A stretch of 64,000 bases of DNA from Haloimpatiens sp. FM7315 (GCA_041861885.1 JBGVUE010000001.1:2034001-2098000); one strand, 5' to 3'; counted from the stretch's first letter, positions 16,021 through 25,790 are shown. Notes: generated by a model not told the origin, from the letters alone. A program made the numbers and translations.

Positions 16021-17196
16021 TTATTTTCTTGCTTGTACAGCACTTTCTTCTCTTTCATCAAGCTTACCATTAACAATATAATGATAAATTTTAAAATAGG
16101 AATCCTCTTTTTCCGGATTCTTATGTAATGTCATTATAACATTTGACATTCCTTGAACTTCTTTGATTTCTCCAACTACTTGAAAAATTTTCATTCCATC
16201 TATCTCAATATATAATTCTTCTAATATTTGCCTACGCTTTTTTAGAACTGTATCTAAACTGACACTTTTATTTAAAATTATAGTAAACCCAAACATTGTA
16301 TCTAAATTCATATAACCTAATAATTGTTTTAATTGTCTTTCAAAGTTACCCCATTCCTTATTTTCACCAATAGCAATAGCTTTTAAAATACTTTTTTCAT
16401 ATGTATAAATATAGAAATCACATTCACCTATTCCTTTTTTTGCAAAACCACTTGGCATTTCCCTTGCAATAATTATTCCTTCATCATGTAACTTTTCTCT
16501 TATAATATCCCTTATATCATCACTTAGTTGTGTTTCTGATGTAAGCCTTAGCCTTTTCGGATCATTCTCTCTGGATTTTGTGGCATTATATATTAATTTT
16601 ACAATTAATTCTTCTACATTATCTCTCTTCTCTAATCTTATCTTCATTTTACTCTTAGCATTTAAATACTCTTCTTTTTTATCATCTGGCATTAATTCAA
16701 TATATTCATCCAAATCTATATGAAAAAATTTTTCAACAAGCAATGGATTCTTTTTACACAATTCAATATATTCAGATAATGAATTCTCTAAGAAGTCCCA
16801 ATCCTCAAATATAAAAGCTTTATATTTTTCTATATCATTAATGTTATCTGATATATATCTATCATCTAATGATTTTATCTCTTTTTCAACAACTACCTCT
16901 TCAAAATCACATTCAGTAACATCTACCCACCATTCCAACAAATGAAACAAAGCATATTCCTGAATAGGTCTTAAATTATGATAGTAATCATCTCTTGTAT
17001 ATTCCTCTAATTCTTTCAAGACCTCTAAACATCGTTCCTTATTTTTTCTACACAAAAACTCAGGAAATATTTCTACTATAAAGGTTTCATAATCTAAGCC
17101 TTTACAACTTTCATTAAAAAGTTCAATTATTTGATATATATTTTTATTAACCTTTTTAAGTATACTTTTTGAAACTTGATAATCTATGTTTATCAT
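16021..17196 (-). CDS. Orphan protein with PD-(D/E)XK nuclease-like C-terminal domain
   Basis: A 391-residue protein I do not recognise. The N-terminal 200 residues are helical and acidic. Residues about 235-300 read TSETQLSDDIRDIIREKL, then GIGECDFYIYTYEKSI, AIGENKEWG and QLKQLLGYMN: E...D...ExK spacing with a following Q helix, typical of PD-(D/E)XK nuclease folds. Single-gene defence effectors have this look. It stands alone between two copies of the structured repeat, with its own terminator. GGGGTTGGGGA precedes the ATG. Function as a nuclease is inferred. Confidence 0.65.
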   Translation of the reverse strand: MINIDYQVSKSILKKVNKNIYQIIELFNESCKGLDYETFIVEIFPEFLCRKNKERCLEVLKELEEYTRDDYYHNLRPIQEYALFHLLEWWVDVTECDFEEVVVEKEIKSLDDRYISDNINDIEKYKAFIFEDWDFLENSLSEYIELCKKNPLLVEKFFHIDLDEYIELMPDDKKEEYLNAKSKMKIRLEKRDNVEELIVKLIYNATKSRENDPKRLRLTSETQLSDDIRDIIREKLHDEGIIIAREMPSGFAKKGIGECDFYIYTYEKSILKAIAIGENKEWGNFERQLKQLLGYMNLDTMFGFTIILNKSVSLDTVLKKRRQILEELYIEIDGMKIFQVVGEIKEVQGMSNVIMTLHKNPEKEDSYFKIYHYIVNGKLDEREESAVQARK

Positions 17197-17360
17197 TAAT
17201 CCCCAACCCCTTGTTCTATACTATTATAATTATATCAAACAATTCATTAATTTGCTCTAAGGCTACCAAGTTTTCTAAAAACTTTGTTTTCTAATCTCTT
17301 TAATACTGTCACTACAATTTCCAACAAACTCCTTACTTAGCTCTACATTATAAATTGCAA

Positions 17361-17776
17361 CCTTATTTCCTTAACGATTTTTCTCAAAAATCGTTCCTAT
17401 ACCTATACTATGTACTCAGACCTTAAAGTCTGCTGAAAATCTCCCCCTCAATCCCGCATTCCTCCGTCAATTCCACTAAACCTTGCCGACTTTTGCTCTC
17501 AAAAATCATGGTATCCAATACCTCTTTTTTCATCAACCTTTAATCGGAAACCCACAAAAGCTTGATGATAATTAATTTAAGTTTTCCTTAATTTTCTCAC
17601 AAAATCTCTCCCATTTCAAGCCTAACTTACTCGCCAGAGGCGTAGCCGAAGCCTCCCATAACCCTCCCTATAAACCTGCTAAAACCCTTGCTATATCTTC
17701 TATTAACCCTACTTTCTCTCTCCCTTAAATCTATTTCTGGGAATGAAAAAAGAGCCGAGGTTTTGCTCTCAGCTCT
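17361..17776 (-). repeat. Structured intergenic repeat, copy C
   Basis: This fills about half of the 17197-18087 gap. It starts (plus strand) CCTTATTTCCTTAA and then a perfect 10-bp stem aacgattttt/aaaaatcgtt (17373-17395), where copy B has ggaattt/aaattcc. It carries the shared 16-mer at 17453-17468, a small palindrome around 17635-17655 and the terminal hairpin at 17745-17776. Different bases that still pair suggest a conserved structure rather than a coding function. Confidence 0.65.
17745..17776 (-). terminator. Terminator hairpin at the end of repeat copy C
   Basis: The minus strand has agagctgag, an 8-nt loop, ctcggctct (one wobble pair) and then TTTTTTCATT. It probably ends the transcript of the helicase-GHKL operon whose last stop is at 18088. 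Confidence 0.65.
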
Positions 17777-17799
17777 GATTTTTTATTTGATTTTTGTTG

Positions 17800-18020
17800 T
17801 AGCTATAGTTCCGCCCCCTGCGGGGATTCCGTCAAGGTTTAGTGGGAATCGCCAGGGATTAGTCGGAATCGGTGCGGTTTAGTTGGCGGCTACAGTTTCC
17901 TTTTAAGCTTAACTACAGTTTCCACATGGCTCGAGATGATAGCAAGTACGTCAAATGACAACTCTTGTTTATGGGAACATATCAACTGATTTCTCTCTGT
18001 TTATGGGAACATATCAACTT
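17800..18020. repeat. Cluster of short direct repeats, possible IS end remnant
   Basis: The 22-mer tgtttatgggaacatatcaact occurs at 17966-17987 and again at 17998-18019, a 32-bp period. Just left are three versions of (a/g)ctayagttt/cc at about 17811, 17890 and 17913, and a GC-rich run of ttagtgggaatcg-like units. Multiple terminal repeats are a feature of IS21-type ends, but no istA/istB sequence is present. Confidence 0.4.
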
Positions 18021-18087
18021 AAACAGAGTTCTATTTGTTTTTTTAATATCATGTCTTTTAAAAAATCCAGTCACTAAAATAATTGAT

Positions 18088-18879
18088 TTAGCTTAACTTA
18101 TTAAAATCAAAAATAATTTTCCAATTATCTGGTGATATATTAACCCTTTTAACAAAATCATAACTTCTACTTGAATCACATATAGTACTTTTCAATTCTA
18201 GTATATTTTGTCCATTTTCTCTAAACATTTCTGCACTCGTTAATGATACCTTATACTCTTCAAAACACGATTTACAACAAATAGTCTTTACATATATTTT
18301 TTCCCCTTTGTATAGTACTGGAATTATAATAGCCAAACAATTTTTGCTTGCCGATACTTTATCATCCCCTTTAATATTTAAGGTAGGTATATCGTTGCAA
18401 ATTGGACAATGATTTTGATAAGACATTTCACCGGATAAGATAGTGAAAATATCCTCCATTTCCATTTTGGTAGTATCTTCAAGAAAGGAACGTACATTTT
18501 CCGATTCAAAAGCATATCTATAATCTCTTACAGCCCTTTCAAGATATTTATCATAATCACTAGATGAAAGTTGCTTAATATTATCAGTATTAATAAAATG
18601 CTCTATATACACTGGAATTTCATTTCCAATGCTCATATCAAGTAAGACATCTGATAAAGCAGCTTGCTCGTTAGAATTACTATAAAATACTACTAATTTT
18701 TTTGTTTCCTCTTCATCCATAACTGAAATTTTAGAGTTGATATCTTCAAATTCGCTCTTAATGGATTTTCTACATCTTATCGTATAATAATTAGAATTCA
18801 CATTTGTAATATATCCTATAAACTTTGAACCGTTCTTTCCCACGTCAATTTTTTCTAAACGAATATTGATGTCCCCCAA
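18088..18879 (-). CDS. Zinc-cysteine protein of the helicase-GHKL operon
   Basis: A 263-residue protein of unknown family. Two Cys pairs, CPICND at about residue 158 and CCKSC at about 202, look like a split zinc ribbon; the N-terminal 150 residues mix strands and acidic helices. The frame opens with a TTG at 18879 inside the GHKL gene and has no clear ribosome binding site, so the start is uncertain (a GTG near 18843 is an alternative). It overlaps or abuts the GHKL gene, so the two products are probably partners. It is the last gene of the operon. Confidence 0.65.
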   Translation of the reverse strand: MGDINIRLEKIDVGKNGSKFIGYITNVNSNYYTIRCRKSIKSEFEDINSKISVMDEEETKKLVVFYSNSNEQAALSDVLLDMSIGNEIPVYIEHFINTDNIKQLSSSDYDKYLERAVRDYRYAFESENVRSFLEDTTKMEMEDIFTILSGEMSYQNHCPICNDIPTLNIKGDDKVSASKNCLAIIIPVLYKGEKIYVKTICCKSCFEEYKVSLTSAEMFRENGQNILELKSTICDSSRSYDFVKRVNISPDNWKIIFDFNKLS

Positions 18880-21415
18880 AAAGTTTTGTGAACTTTATTA
18901 AATCTGTATCTTGCGATTTAATATCAGTTAAAGTTTCTACATCAACATCAACTTTCTCTTCATAAGTAGATAACCATTTAAAAATATTCTCTAATAAGGC
19001 TAAGTTTGCATTATTAATCTTACATCTTGTCAAATAGTTAATTTTAAATTTCTTAGCTTTTTGATTGTCATTTTTAAATCTATCAATTATTTGTTTATTA
19101 TACTCATCGATTGATTGTCTAAATGATTTGAAACTGTTAAAATTTAATATAGTTCTATTAAGAAAACCAATATGGAAATATTTGAATTCTCCGTCCCAGT
19201 ATGTAGTGCTTCTGTCTCTGTTCCGTAGAATAATATTATTGCAATTATGACTGTGTACAAATAAATTTAGGTTACTATCTTCAGTATAAAAATAAGGATC
19301 ATGGTATCCAAATTTAAAAACACCCTTTGATAACAAATTTAAAAATTGTCGTATCTGATTTTCGTATATCTTTACGCTATCAAATGCATCGGATGTAAAC
19401 CTTTCATACCAATAATCAGAACTGGCATTCCAGTTAGTCGAATAATAATATCGAGTAGAATGTATTCTTGTTTTTATTAACTCCTTTAACTCAGTATAAG
19501 ATTTTTCATATTCTTTACAACTCATTTTAAATTCATTATCAGAGTTGTCATCAGAGAATATCCAATTCACTACATTATTTTTAGAATAATTCCCCATATA
19601 GTCAAAGCTATTATTTAACTCGAACCTTGCAACTAATTGCTTTACTAGTCTACCCTCTATTCCACCACAAGCATCAATAAACTTCATTATCTGATTAAAG
19701 TTATCTCCTTTGATACGTTTATAAATAAGATTTTTAGCACCATTAATAAATGGAATATTTATTCCTTTTAACCAACTACAATCATTTTCATTAAATATGT
19801 GTTTTACTAATTTTCTTATTCCAAAACAAAGCGATGTAAAATCTTGATTATCATTATTAAATATAATAATATCTTTATCAATAAACTTTTTATCAAATAT
19901 TTCGTACAAGGCTCTACAATTACCATCATCCGAGTTTGCTGGTCTATTTTTATTTATAATATTTTCTTCAATGCTAACATTATCAGAATCTTTAATCTTC
20001 AAAATGAAATTCTTGTTTGCTATTAAGTACAGTTTTTTATTTTCGAACAACTCACTTAAGCTTTCTACTTTATCCATAAAAATACCGTCTGGCAATATTT
20101 CTTCATTCGTCTCAATTTGAAAGTTTCTATATACATCAAGTAGATGACATAAAACATCACTAGAAATTTCTCTCCAACAATTTTCTGCTTTATCATTGTT
20201 CAAAATGGAAATCAAATCACTTATTGTTTCTTTACCTTTTGCCTTAATTTTTTGTAATATAGCCGGATCATTCTCATTTTCTCTTTCTAATCCCGAACGT
20301 GAAGAATTAATTGCTTTTGTATTTACAAGGCATCCTGTCATTTTTTCTAACAATGAGCTATAATTTCCAACAAAATATGTAGCATAAATTCTATCTCTAA
20401 GATTAGTCCAATCTTTATTTATTGCATAGGCAAGTGATAAACTATTTTCATCATTTGATAAATCTGGGTAATGAAAAACAAGATATTCCATATCATCCTT
20501 TACCCTTGAAATCTTAATATTAGAGTTGTTCTCATAATAACTATCTGAAACATTTAATTCTACAATCTTTTCATTACATTTAAATTTAACTTTTTTTATG
20601 CTGTTTTCCACATTTCTGTTATTTCGTAATTCTGTAAATATCAAAGATCGTGGATCAAAAATAACTTCTCCCTCTTCTTCACTATAAAAAAAACTGTCAC
20701 ATTCTTTTCCCTCTATCAACGAGTCTATAAATCCTGCAATTTTTTTCACATTAAATCCAGCATGTTTATTCTTTATTTTTTCATCATATTGAAATTTTAG
20801 TGTAAGTTTTGTCTTGTTGGGAAGAATATTTAAGTGACTAATATTAATCGTATCAAGTAATCTTTCTTTAGAAGATAATTCAATTTTCACATTATTTTCT
20901 ATGCAAAAATAAGTTGCAAAACAAAATAAAGATTTTATCCCTATTCCATACATTCCTTCTTGTCCAAGTTCAGAGGATTTGTTGGAATTACCTCTAGAAC
21001 AGAAACCATAAATATCTGTTAGTGCAAAACCTTTATCGGGATATAAACATACTATTTCATACTCATACTCATTATATTTTTTACATTGTATTTCAATGGT
21101 TGGATATTTTATTTGAGAATTCAAAACAACATCATTTGCATTTTGGATAATTTCATTAAAATACCCCTCTTTGTATTTTTTTAAGTCATCTTTCTTCTTA
21201 GGATTATTTCTTGATTTGATGCACCCATTTACAGTTGATACTAACATATTTTTTGCTTTATCAAAAAAATCATCTAGAAAGTCTGGTTTATTAGGGTTAT
21301 CAGTATTTAATAGAAATTCGTCTGCCTCAAATATATAATGCTTTACGATATCATCAATCTCTTCACGTTCAATTGCAGAAATGATTTTTGTTGATATATT
21401 ATCTGGTTTATTCAT
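18845..21415 (-). CDS. Sacsin/HSP90-like GHKL ATPase of a candidate defence operon
   Basis: I start it at ATG 21413-21415 (MNKPDN), 11 nt after a TAGGAGC site and 1 bp after the helicase stop; the frame is open to 21457. The product has 856 residues. The N-terminal ATPase has all Bergerat motifs: N-box YFNEIIQNAND (about 85), G1 PDKGFALTD (about 126) and G2 GQEGMYGIGIKSL (about 151). The remaining 650 residues have no family I know. Sacsin/paraMORC-like GHKL proteins occur in several bacterial conflict systems. The tight coupling with the helicase indicates a two-motor system. Confidence 0.8.
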   Translation of the reverse strand: MNKPDNISTKIISAIEREEIDDIVKHYIFEADEFLLNTDNPNKPDFLDDFFDKAKNMLVSTVNGCIKSRNNPKKKDDLKKYKEGYFNEIIQNANDVVLNSQIKYPTIEIQCKKYNEYEYEIVCLYPDKGFALTDIYGFCSRGNSNKSSELGQEGMYGIGIKSLFCFATYFCIENNVKIELSSKERLLDTINISHLNILPNKTKLTLKFQYDEKIKNKHAGFNVKKIAGFIDSLIEGKECDSFFYSEEEGEVIFDPRSLIFTELRNNRNVENSIKKVKFKCNEKIVELNVSDSYYENNSNIKISRVKDDMEYLVFHYPDLSNDENSLSLAYAINKDWTNLRDRIYATYFVGNYSSLLEKMTGCLVNTKAINSSRSGLERENENDPAILQKIKAKGKETISDLISILNNDKAENCWREISSDVLCHLLDVYRNFQIETNEEILPDGIFMDKVESLSELFENKKLYLIANKNFILKIKDSDNVSIEENIINKNRPANSDDGNCRALYEIFDKKFIDKDIIIFNNDNQDFTSLCFGIRKLVKHIFNENDCSWLKGINIPFINGAKNLIYKRIKGDNFNQIMKFIDACGGIEGRLVKQLVARFELNNSFDYMGNYSKNNVVNWIFSDDNSDNEFKMSCKEYEKSYTELKELIKTRIHSTRYYYSTNWNASSDYWYERFTSDAFDSVKIYENQIRQFLNLLSKGVFKFGYHDPYFYTEDSNLNLFVHSHNCNNIILRNRDRSTTYWDGEFKYFHIGFLNRTILNFNSFKSFRQSIDEYNKQIIDRFKNDNQKAKKFKINYLTRCKINNANLALLENIFKWLSTYEEKVDVDVETLTDIKSQDTDLIKFTKLFGGHQYSFRKN

Positions 21416-21416
21416 A

Positions 21417-23567
21417 CTATGCATTGCTCCTATCTCTAAACTGCTTAACCGTTTCATTTATAAATTTATTATTAGAAATGTAAAATATCCCATTTGCTTT
21501 CTGGTCATTATTGATACTTTTTATCCTCTCTATAACTTTCTCACATAGTAATCCTAACGTTAAGTTTCTATGTGTAATTTCTGTTTTAAGAGATGTTATA
21601 GTTTCAAGAAAATCTTTTTCATTTAAACTACTACTATTTTCTTCAAGATATTCATTTTCCAAATCAATGCTAGCATCTTCCTCATTAGTAAAATCATAAT
21701 TTGAATAATTAGTATTATCACCTTCAACAGTCAACTCTACTCCATAAAATTTAAGGGTATTTTTCAACCAAATATAGTATTCAAGCGTTCTGTCAAGTAT
21801 GTTATCCATTTCTATAGTGTCAGCCTCATTTTCGTTTAAAAAGTCTCCTAATTTATCTTTATGCTCTTTAATAGTATCATTAATTTCAACCCCATTAAGT
21901 ATTTTACTAATCTTCCCTTTTATCTCTTTTTCATCATTAATTATATTCTGATAAGTTTCATTAAGTGATTTTTTTATCACCACTATGCATTCATTAATTT
22001 CTTTTTCTTTTACTTTATAATTAATATAGTTTTGGATTTTTCTTTTTCCATCTTCACATTCAGAAAAATTCTTTATTGTTTCAAAATATGTTTGAGCATC
22101 ATGCTGTAACCTTTCTGTAAAATTAGGATGGAATAATACAGTATTTCTTATAGGCATATATTGACATGCAATATTTACCTTGTTTACAGCATAATAAAGC
22201 ATTCTATTTGTTTCAAAATCACTTTCATTTCCTATTGATTTATTGACAAGAAAAATCATTTCATTTTCTATCAAAATAGGTTTGTCGCAGTTTACAGACT
22301 TAGTTATCAAATCATCAGCACGTTCTATTCTACCAAAACGCTGTTCTAGTTCATTATTTGTATAAGGCAATTCATAATGAATTACTGTATCGAATTCACC
22401 TAAATTCAGGCCCGTTCCACCACTTTTCCCTGTTGTAACTAGAATGGATCTATTGTCTTTATTCATACGAATGTGACTTTTTAATCTTTCTAATACTATA
22501 CTTGAGTTAGAAGTAATATTTTTTATTTCTCCGAATTTTCCATACTTTTTCCCTACCATAATTTTATTATTAGACAAATAAGATAATTTTTCATAAATCA
22601 TATCAACTGTTGCTTGCATTTCGCAAAAAACAATTATTGATTTCGTTTCATATTCCTTAAACTCAAATTTACCCTCAATAATTTGTACCAGCTTTTCTAG
22701 TTTTGCATTATTATCTATAGCATAGTCATTTAAAGTATCCCCAAAGTTCTCTATCATTTTTTCCGAAAGACGATTATCATCTTGATCTGCATACATAGCT
22801 GTAAAAAAACCTTTTTTACTCCGCAACTCATTAAACCATTCTTGTCTTTTCTTTGTTCTATCACAAGCAATAAATTTTATCTTACGATTAATATCAACAT
22901 TGAAAATATCTTCTTTATAATTGCAAACAAAAATATCCTCGTCTTTAGGCATTGAGTTTTTAATGGGTTCAATGTTTTTTTCATAAGGTATTTTTTTATC
23001 CCAGTGCCCCAAACTCCCTAAAATATTATTCATTAAATCTTCATAGTCTTGAAAGTCTCTAACCTTATTACTGCTAACAACAATTGGTGTTGCCGTCAAT
23101 AGCATAATCTTGTCCGCTATTATATCTTTATAGTTGTTAAAGCAATTATGACATTCATCGATTATTACCAAATCCCATTTTCTATCAGAACGAAATTTTT
23201 TAAAAGATTGTTTTAATGCCGATTTACTACCATCTGATTTCCCGCCAGCAGATCCCATAACATATATAAGTGGTTTGTTTGGATTTTGAGATTTTTGCTT
23301 TATTATTTCTCCACTATCTGATTGACTTATAATAATTGAATTTCTACCTAACTGCCTTCTTATATCATTATTCCAATCTTCTCTTTTTGTATATGGGCAC
23401 ACTATAAGAATAGCCGCGGAAGGGAATATCTCATTTTTAGGAGTTTCCTTCAGTCTATTTTGTATTATTTGTTGGATTGCGTAGATGCCAGCAACCGTTT
23501 TCCCCGTACCCACCTCATCAAGTACCATTGTTGCATTATTTTTCATTAACTGTTTAGCTGGAAGCAT
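21417..23567 (-). CDS. SF2 (SNF2-like) helicase of the GHKL operon
   Basis: A 716-residue ORF with the helicase motifs MVLDEVGTGKTVAG (I), LIVCPYTKREDW (Ia), DLVIIDECHNC (II, DECH), LLTATP (III), ILVTTGKSGGTGLNL (V) and QRFGRIERADD (VI). The C-terminal 250 residues are a helical region. The ATG at 23567 has no ribosome binding site. The frame extends upstream as FQGNQPVLDVKEFTKQ and joins the 123-residue ORF above if one base is added to the A7 run at 23613-23619, giving about 848 residues. No nuclease domain is visible. Confidence 0.85.
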   Translation of the reverse strand: MLPAKQLMKNNATMVLDEVGTGKTVAGIYAIQQIIQNRLKETPKNEIFPSAAILIVCPYTKREDWNNDIRRQLGRNSIIISQSDSGEIIKQKSQNPNKPLIYVMGSAGGKSDGSKSALKQSFKKFRSDRKWDLVIIDECHNCFNNYKDIIADKIMLLTATPIVVSSNKVRDFQDYEDLMNNILGSLGHWDKKIPYEKNIEPIKNSMPKDEDIFVCNYKEDIFNVDINRKIKFIACDRTKKRQEWFNELRSKKGFFTAMYADQDDNRLSEKMIENFGDTLNDYAIDNNAKLEKLVQIIEGKFEFKEYETKSIIVFCEMQATVDMIYEKLSYLSNNKIMVGKKYGKFGEIKNITSNSSIVLERLKSHIRMNKDNRSILVTTGKSGGTGLNLGEFDTVIHYELPYTNNELEQRFGRIERADDLITKSVNCDKPILIENEMIFLVNKSIGNESDFETNRMLYYAVNKVNIACQYMPIRNTVLFHPNFTERLQHDAQTYFETIKNFSECEDGKRKIQNYINYKVKEKEINECIVVIKKSLNETYQNIINDEKEIKGKISKILNGVEINDTIKEHKDKLGDFLNENEADTIEMDNILDRTLEYYIWLKNTLKFYGVELTVEGDNTNYSNYDFTNEEDASIDLENEYLEENSSSLNEKDFLETITSLKTEITHRNLTLGLLCEKVIERIKSINNDQKANGIFYISNNKFINETVKQFRDRSNA

Positions 23568-23590
23568 TTGTTTTGTAAATTCTTTTACAT

Positions 23591-23962
23591 CTAAAACAGG
23601 TTGATTTCCTTGAAAAAAATATCAAATACACTTTTATCCTTATAAAAATCATTTGAATCATATTCACAATTTTTATCAGCAACTAATTTCTTGAAATGCT
23701 CCCCCAACTTATCACAAAGTTTTTCGTAATATACTTTATTTTTGTTTGACTTAAGAAACTGTAAATTTTTAACAAAACATTTTTGTATATTTATTTCCGT
23801 ATCTTTGTAGGTTAATTTATTTAATTCTTGCCATTCTAAATTATTTTTTTCAATTTGAACATTTACAATGTCCCATCTTCTACACATTATAGAATAAAAC
23901 AATTTTTCAATATCAGAACTTACATCTTTCGTTAAAGACTCATAATTTAATATTTCTTCCAT
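23591..23962 (-). CDS. N-terminal part of the helicase (123 aa, frameshifted)
   Basis: The start MEEILNYESLTKD at 23962 lies 9 bp behind GGAAGG. The residues form helices with no known family. The end SVFDIFF-KEINLF differs from the reading restored by one extra base in the A7 run at 23613-23619, SVFDIFF-QGNQPVLDVKEF, which runs straight into the helicase Q-motif region. I read it as the amino-terminal domain of one helicase protein, either truly broken or miscalled. Confidence 0.65.
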   Translation of the reverse strand: MEEILNYESLTKDVSSDIEKLFYSIMCRRWDIVNVQIEKNNLEWQELNKLTYKDTEINIQKCFVKNLQFLKSNKNKVYYEKLCDKLGEHFKKLVADKNCEYDSNDFYKDKSVFDIFFKEINLF

Positions 23963-24029
23963 ATTAAACATCCTTCCAAATTTTTCATTACAAAATTATC
24001 TTTCTATCATAAACAATTTTAACTTCACA

Positions 24030-24281
24030 CTAAGTATTTAGTCTTTCTGTATCATTTTTAATGTTGCTCAGTTTGATTTTAGATCCGTCATCCAATGTAA
24101 ATGACTGTTCAAATATAACCCCTAGAACATCTGCGATTGCTATCAGTTCATTTAAACTTACTGTATTTCGCTTTAGTTTTTTACTAAAATTTTGAGGTGA
24201 CTGACCAATACGCCTACTAAGTTCTGCAATACTAATATTCTTCTTATCACACAATGCTCTTATCATATCTGATGTTATCAT
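24030..24281 (-). CDS. Xre-family regulator of the helicase-GHKL operon
   Basis: An 83-residue Cro/C1-type helix-turn-helix protein: ISIAELSRRIGQSPQNFSKKLKRNTVSLNELIAIADVLG covers the five-helix fold with the recognition helix SPQNFSKKL (shown here in full as 39 residues only by position 14-52). It has GGAGGG before the ATG and its own promoter. It is first in the operon and probably autoregulates it, a common arrangement for costly defence systems (inference). Confidence 0.8.
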   Translation of the reverse strand: MITSDMIRALCDKKNISIAELSRRIGQSPQNFSKKLKRNTVSLNELIAIADVLGVIFEQSFTLDDGSKIKLSNIKNDTERLNT

Positions 24282-24306
24282 GACATCCCTCCATTATGTA
24301 CCTCTG

Positions 24307-24335
24307 ATTATAAATCGTTTGGTTAATAAACACAA
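24307..24335 (-). promoter_or_regulatory. Promoter of the Xre-helicase-GHKL operon
   Basis: The minus strand reads TTGTGT, a 17-bp spacer, TATAAT, about 25 bp before the Xre start. Confidence 0.6.
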
Positions 24336-24364
24336 TATACTATTACAAAGATTTACAGAACGTT

Positions 24365-24411
24365 AAAAGCACTATGTAATTATCTTTAACCTACACAGTG
24401 CCTTATTTTTG
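24365..24411. terminator. Terminator between recombinase module and defence operon
   Basis: The arms gcactatgta (24369-24378) and tacacagtgc (24392-24401) pair with one wobble. TTTT follows on the minus strand and TTATTTTTG on the plus strand, so it may work both ways. It lies 7 bp after the recombinase stop and near the presumed left prophage boundary. Confidence 0.7.
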
Positions 24412-24417
24412 ATACTT

Positions 24418-25725
24418 TTATCTTTCCACATCCATGCTTGTACCTGACTTGAATTCCACTATGAATTTTTCCTCATAAACCGTTACCTTTTCAATCATTC
24501 GCCTCACAAGGGATTCATCATATTCTTCTATCTGCTCCATCTGTTCTGCAAGAAACTCCTGCATCTCTGCAATTCGCTGTTTCAAGCCTTCTCTTTCCGC
24601 ATTCTCTGCCATAGCATTCTGCTTTAGTTCTCGCAAACGGTCTATATCATCAGCAAGGTCATTATAATCCTTTTTAGCATTTGCTCGTTTCAGCAGTTCC
24701 TTTTGTAATTCTTCCAGTTTGGCATTGATGCTTTCCATAGAACTTTCATCTTCCAAAGCAAGTACCGATGCAATGTTCTGCTTTAAAGCTACAAGCATAT
24801 CATCCTTGCTACCAAGTGCCATATTAATAGCTTTTATTACAGCCTCTTGAAGTTCCGTTTCCTCAATTGTAGGTGCATCACAGCATTTTGGGCCATGCTC
24901 AACTCTGGTCACACATCTCCAAACAAAGGAACGCTTACCTCTGTTATTCCAAGCAATTCTGCGATATATATCTCCACACTTTGGGCAATAGACGATGCTA
25001 GATAATGCATATTTGCTGCTATAAACTCTTTTCTTTCGGTCAGCTCCACTGTGGAGATTTGCTCTTCTTAGCATTTCCTCCTGCACCTGCATATAAAGGT
25101 CACGTGGAATGATGGCTTCATGGTTATTTTCAATATAATACTGTGGAACAATACCGTTATTTTTAACTCGCTTTTTCGTAAGTACATCCACCGTGTATGT
25201 CTTCTGCAAAAGAGCATCACCAATATATTTCTCATTTTTTAGGATTTTCTTTATAGTTTCTGGTCTCCATCTTGCTTTACCAGCTGCAGTTAGAATACCA
25301 TCTGATTCCAAACTTTCTCCGATTTGTTTTAGGCTTGCTCCTTGCAGATACTCCAAATAAATACGTTTTACAACCTCCGCCTCAGTAGGTTCAATAATCA
25401 GATGCCCTTCATCATCTTTGGTATATCCCATAAAACGATTGTGATTTACCTGCACTTCACCATTTTGGTAACGGAACTGCAATCCCAGCTTTACGTTCTT
25501 ACTTAAGGATTCCGATTCTTGTTGGGCAAGGCTCGCCATAATTGTAAGTAGAATTTCTCCCTTAGAATCTAAGCTATTAATATTTTCTTTTTCGAAGTAT
25601 ACTGAAATGTTCTTTTCCTTTAATAATCTAATGTATTTCAAGCAGTCCAGTGTATTCCTTGAAAATCTACTTATAGACTTTGTAATAATCATATCGATAT
25701 TACCTACCATACACTCCTCAATCAT
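24418..25725 (-). CDS. Large serine recombinase 1, C-terminal part
   Basis: A 435-residue ORF starting inside the catalytic domain: [17 protein letters not shown] and [14 protein letters not shown] are the resolvase-core helices. Then come the recombinase domain ([22 protein letters not shown]), a zinc ribbon ([10 protein letters not shown]...CC) and a coiled coil (about 310-400). The catalytic serine lies in the separate ORF 25791-25982. Adding one base to the T6 run at 25808-25813 unites them as about 521 residues, the length of its neighbour. It is probably part of the prophage integrase set. Confidence 0.85.
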   Translation of the reverse strand: MIEECMVGNIDMIITKSISRFSRNTLDCLKYIRLLKEKNISVYFEKENINSLDSKGEILLTIMASLAQQESESLSKNVKLGLQFRYQNGEVQVNHNRFMGYTKDDEGHLIIEPTEAEVVKRIYLEYLQGASLKQIGESLESDGILTAAGKARWRPETIKKILKNEKYIGDALLQKTYTVDVLTKKRVKNNGIVPQYYIENNHEAIIPRDLYMQVQEEMLRRANLHSGADRKKRVYSSKYALSSIVYCPKCGDIYRRIAWNNRGKRSFVWRCVTRVEHGPKCCDAPTIEETELQEAVIKAINMALGSKDDMLVALKQNIASVLALEDESSMESINAKLEELQKELLKRANAKKDYNDLADDIDRLRELKQNAMAENAEREGLKQRIAEMQEFLAEQMEQIEEYDESLVRRMIEKVTVYEEKFIVEFKSGTSMDVER

Positions 25726-25790
25726 TCTATTAAACTCATCACGCTTTTTTGTATTAGTTCCACTTATGCCATCATCCGCAAATACACCAC

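Noticed and set aside
17361..17776. Group I intron / IStron for the structured repeat
   Set aside because: No conserved P7/P3 core or tlpA/tlpB-like ORF could be recognised; the hairpins alone are not enough.
17966..18019. CRISPR array
   Set aside because: Only two repeat units with a 10-bp gap and no cas genes in the window.
24282..24420. tRNA or att core at the left prophage end
   Set aside because: I see no tRNA cloverleaf, and without the right end of the prophage no att duplication can be identified.
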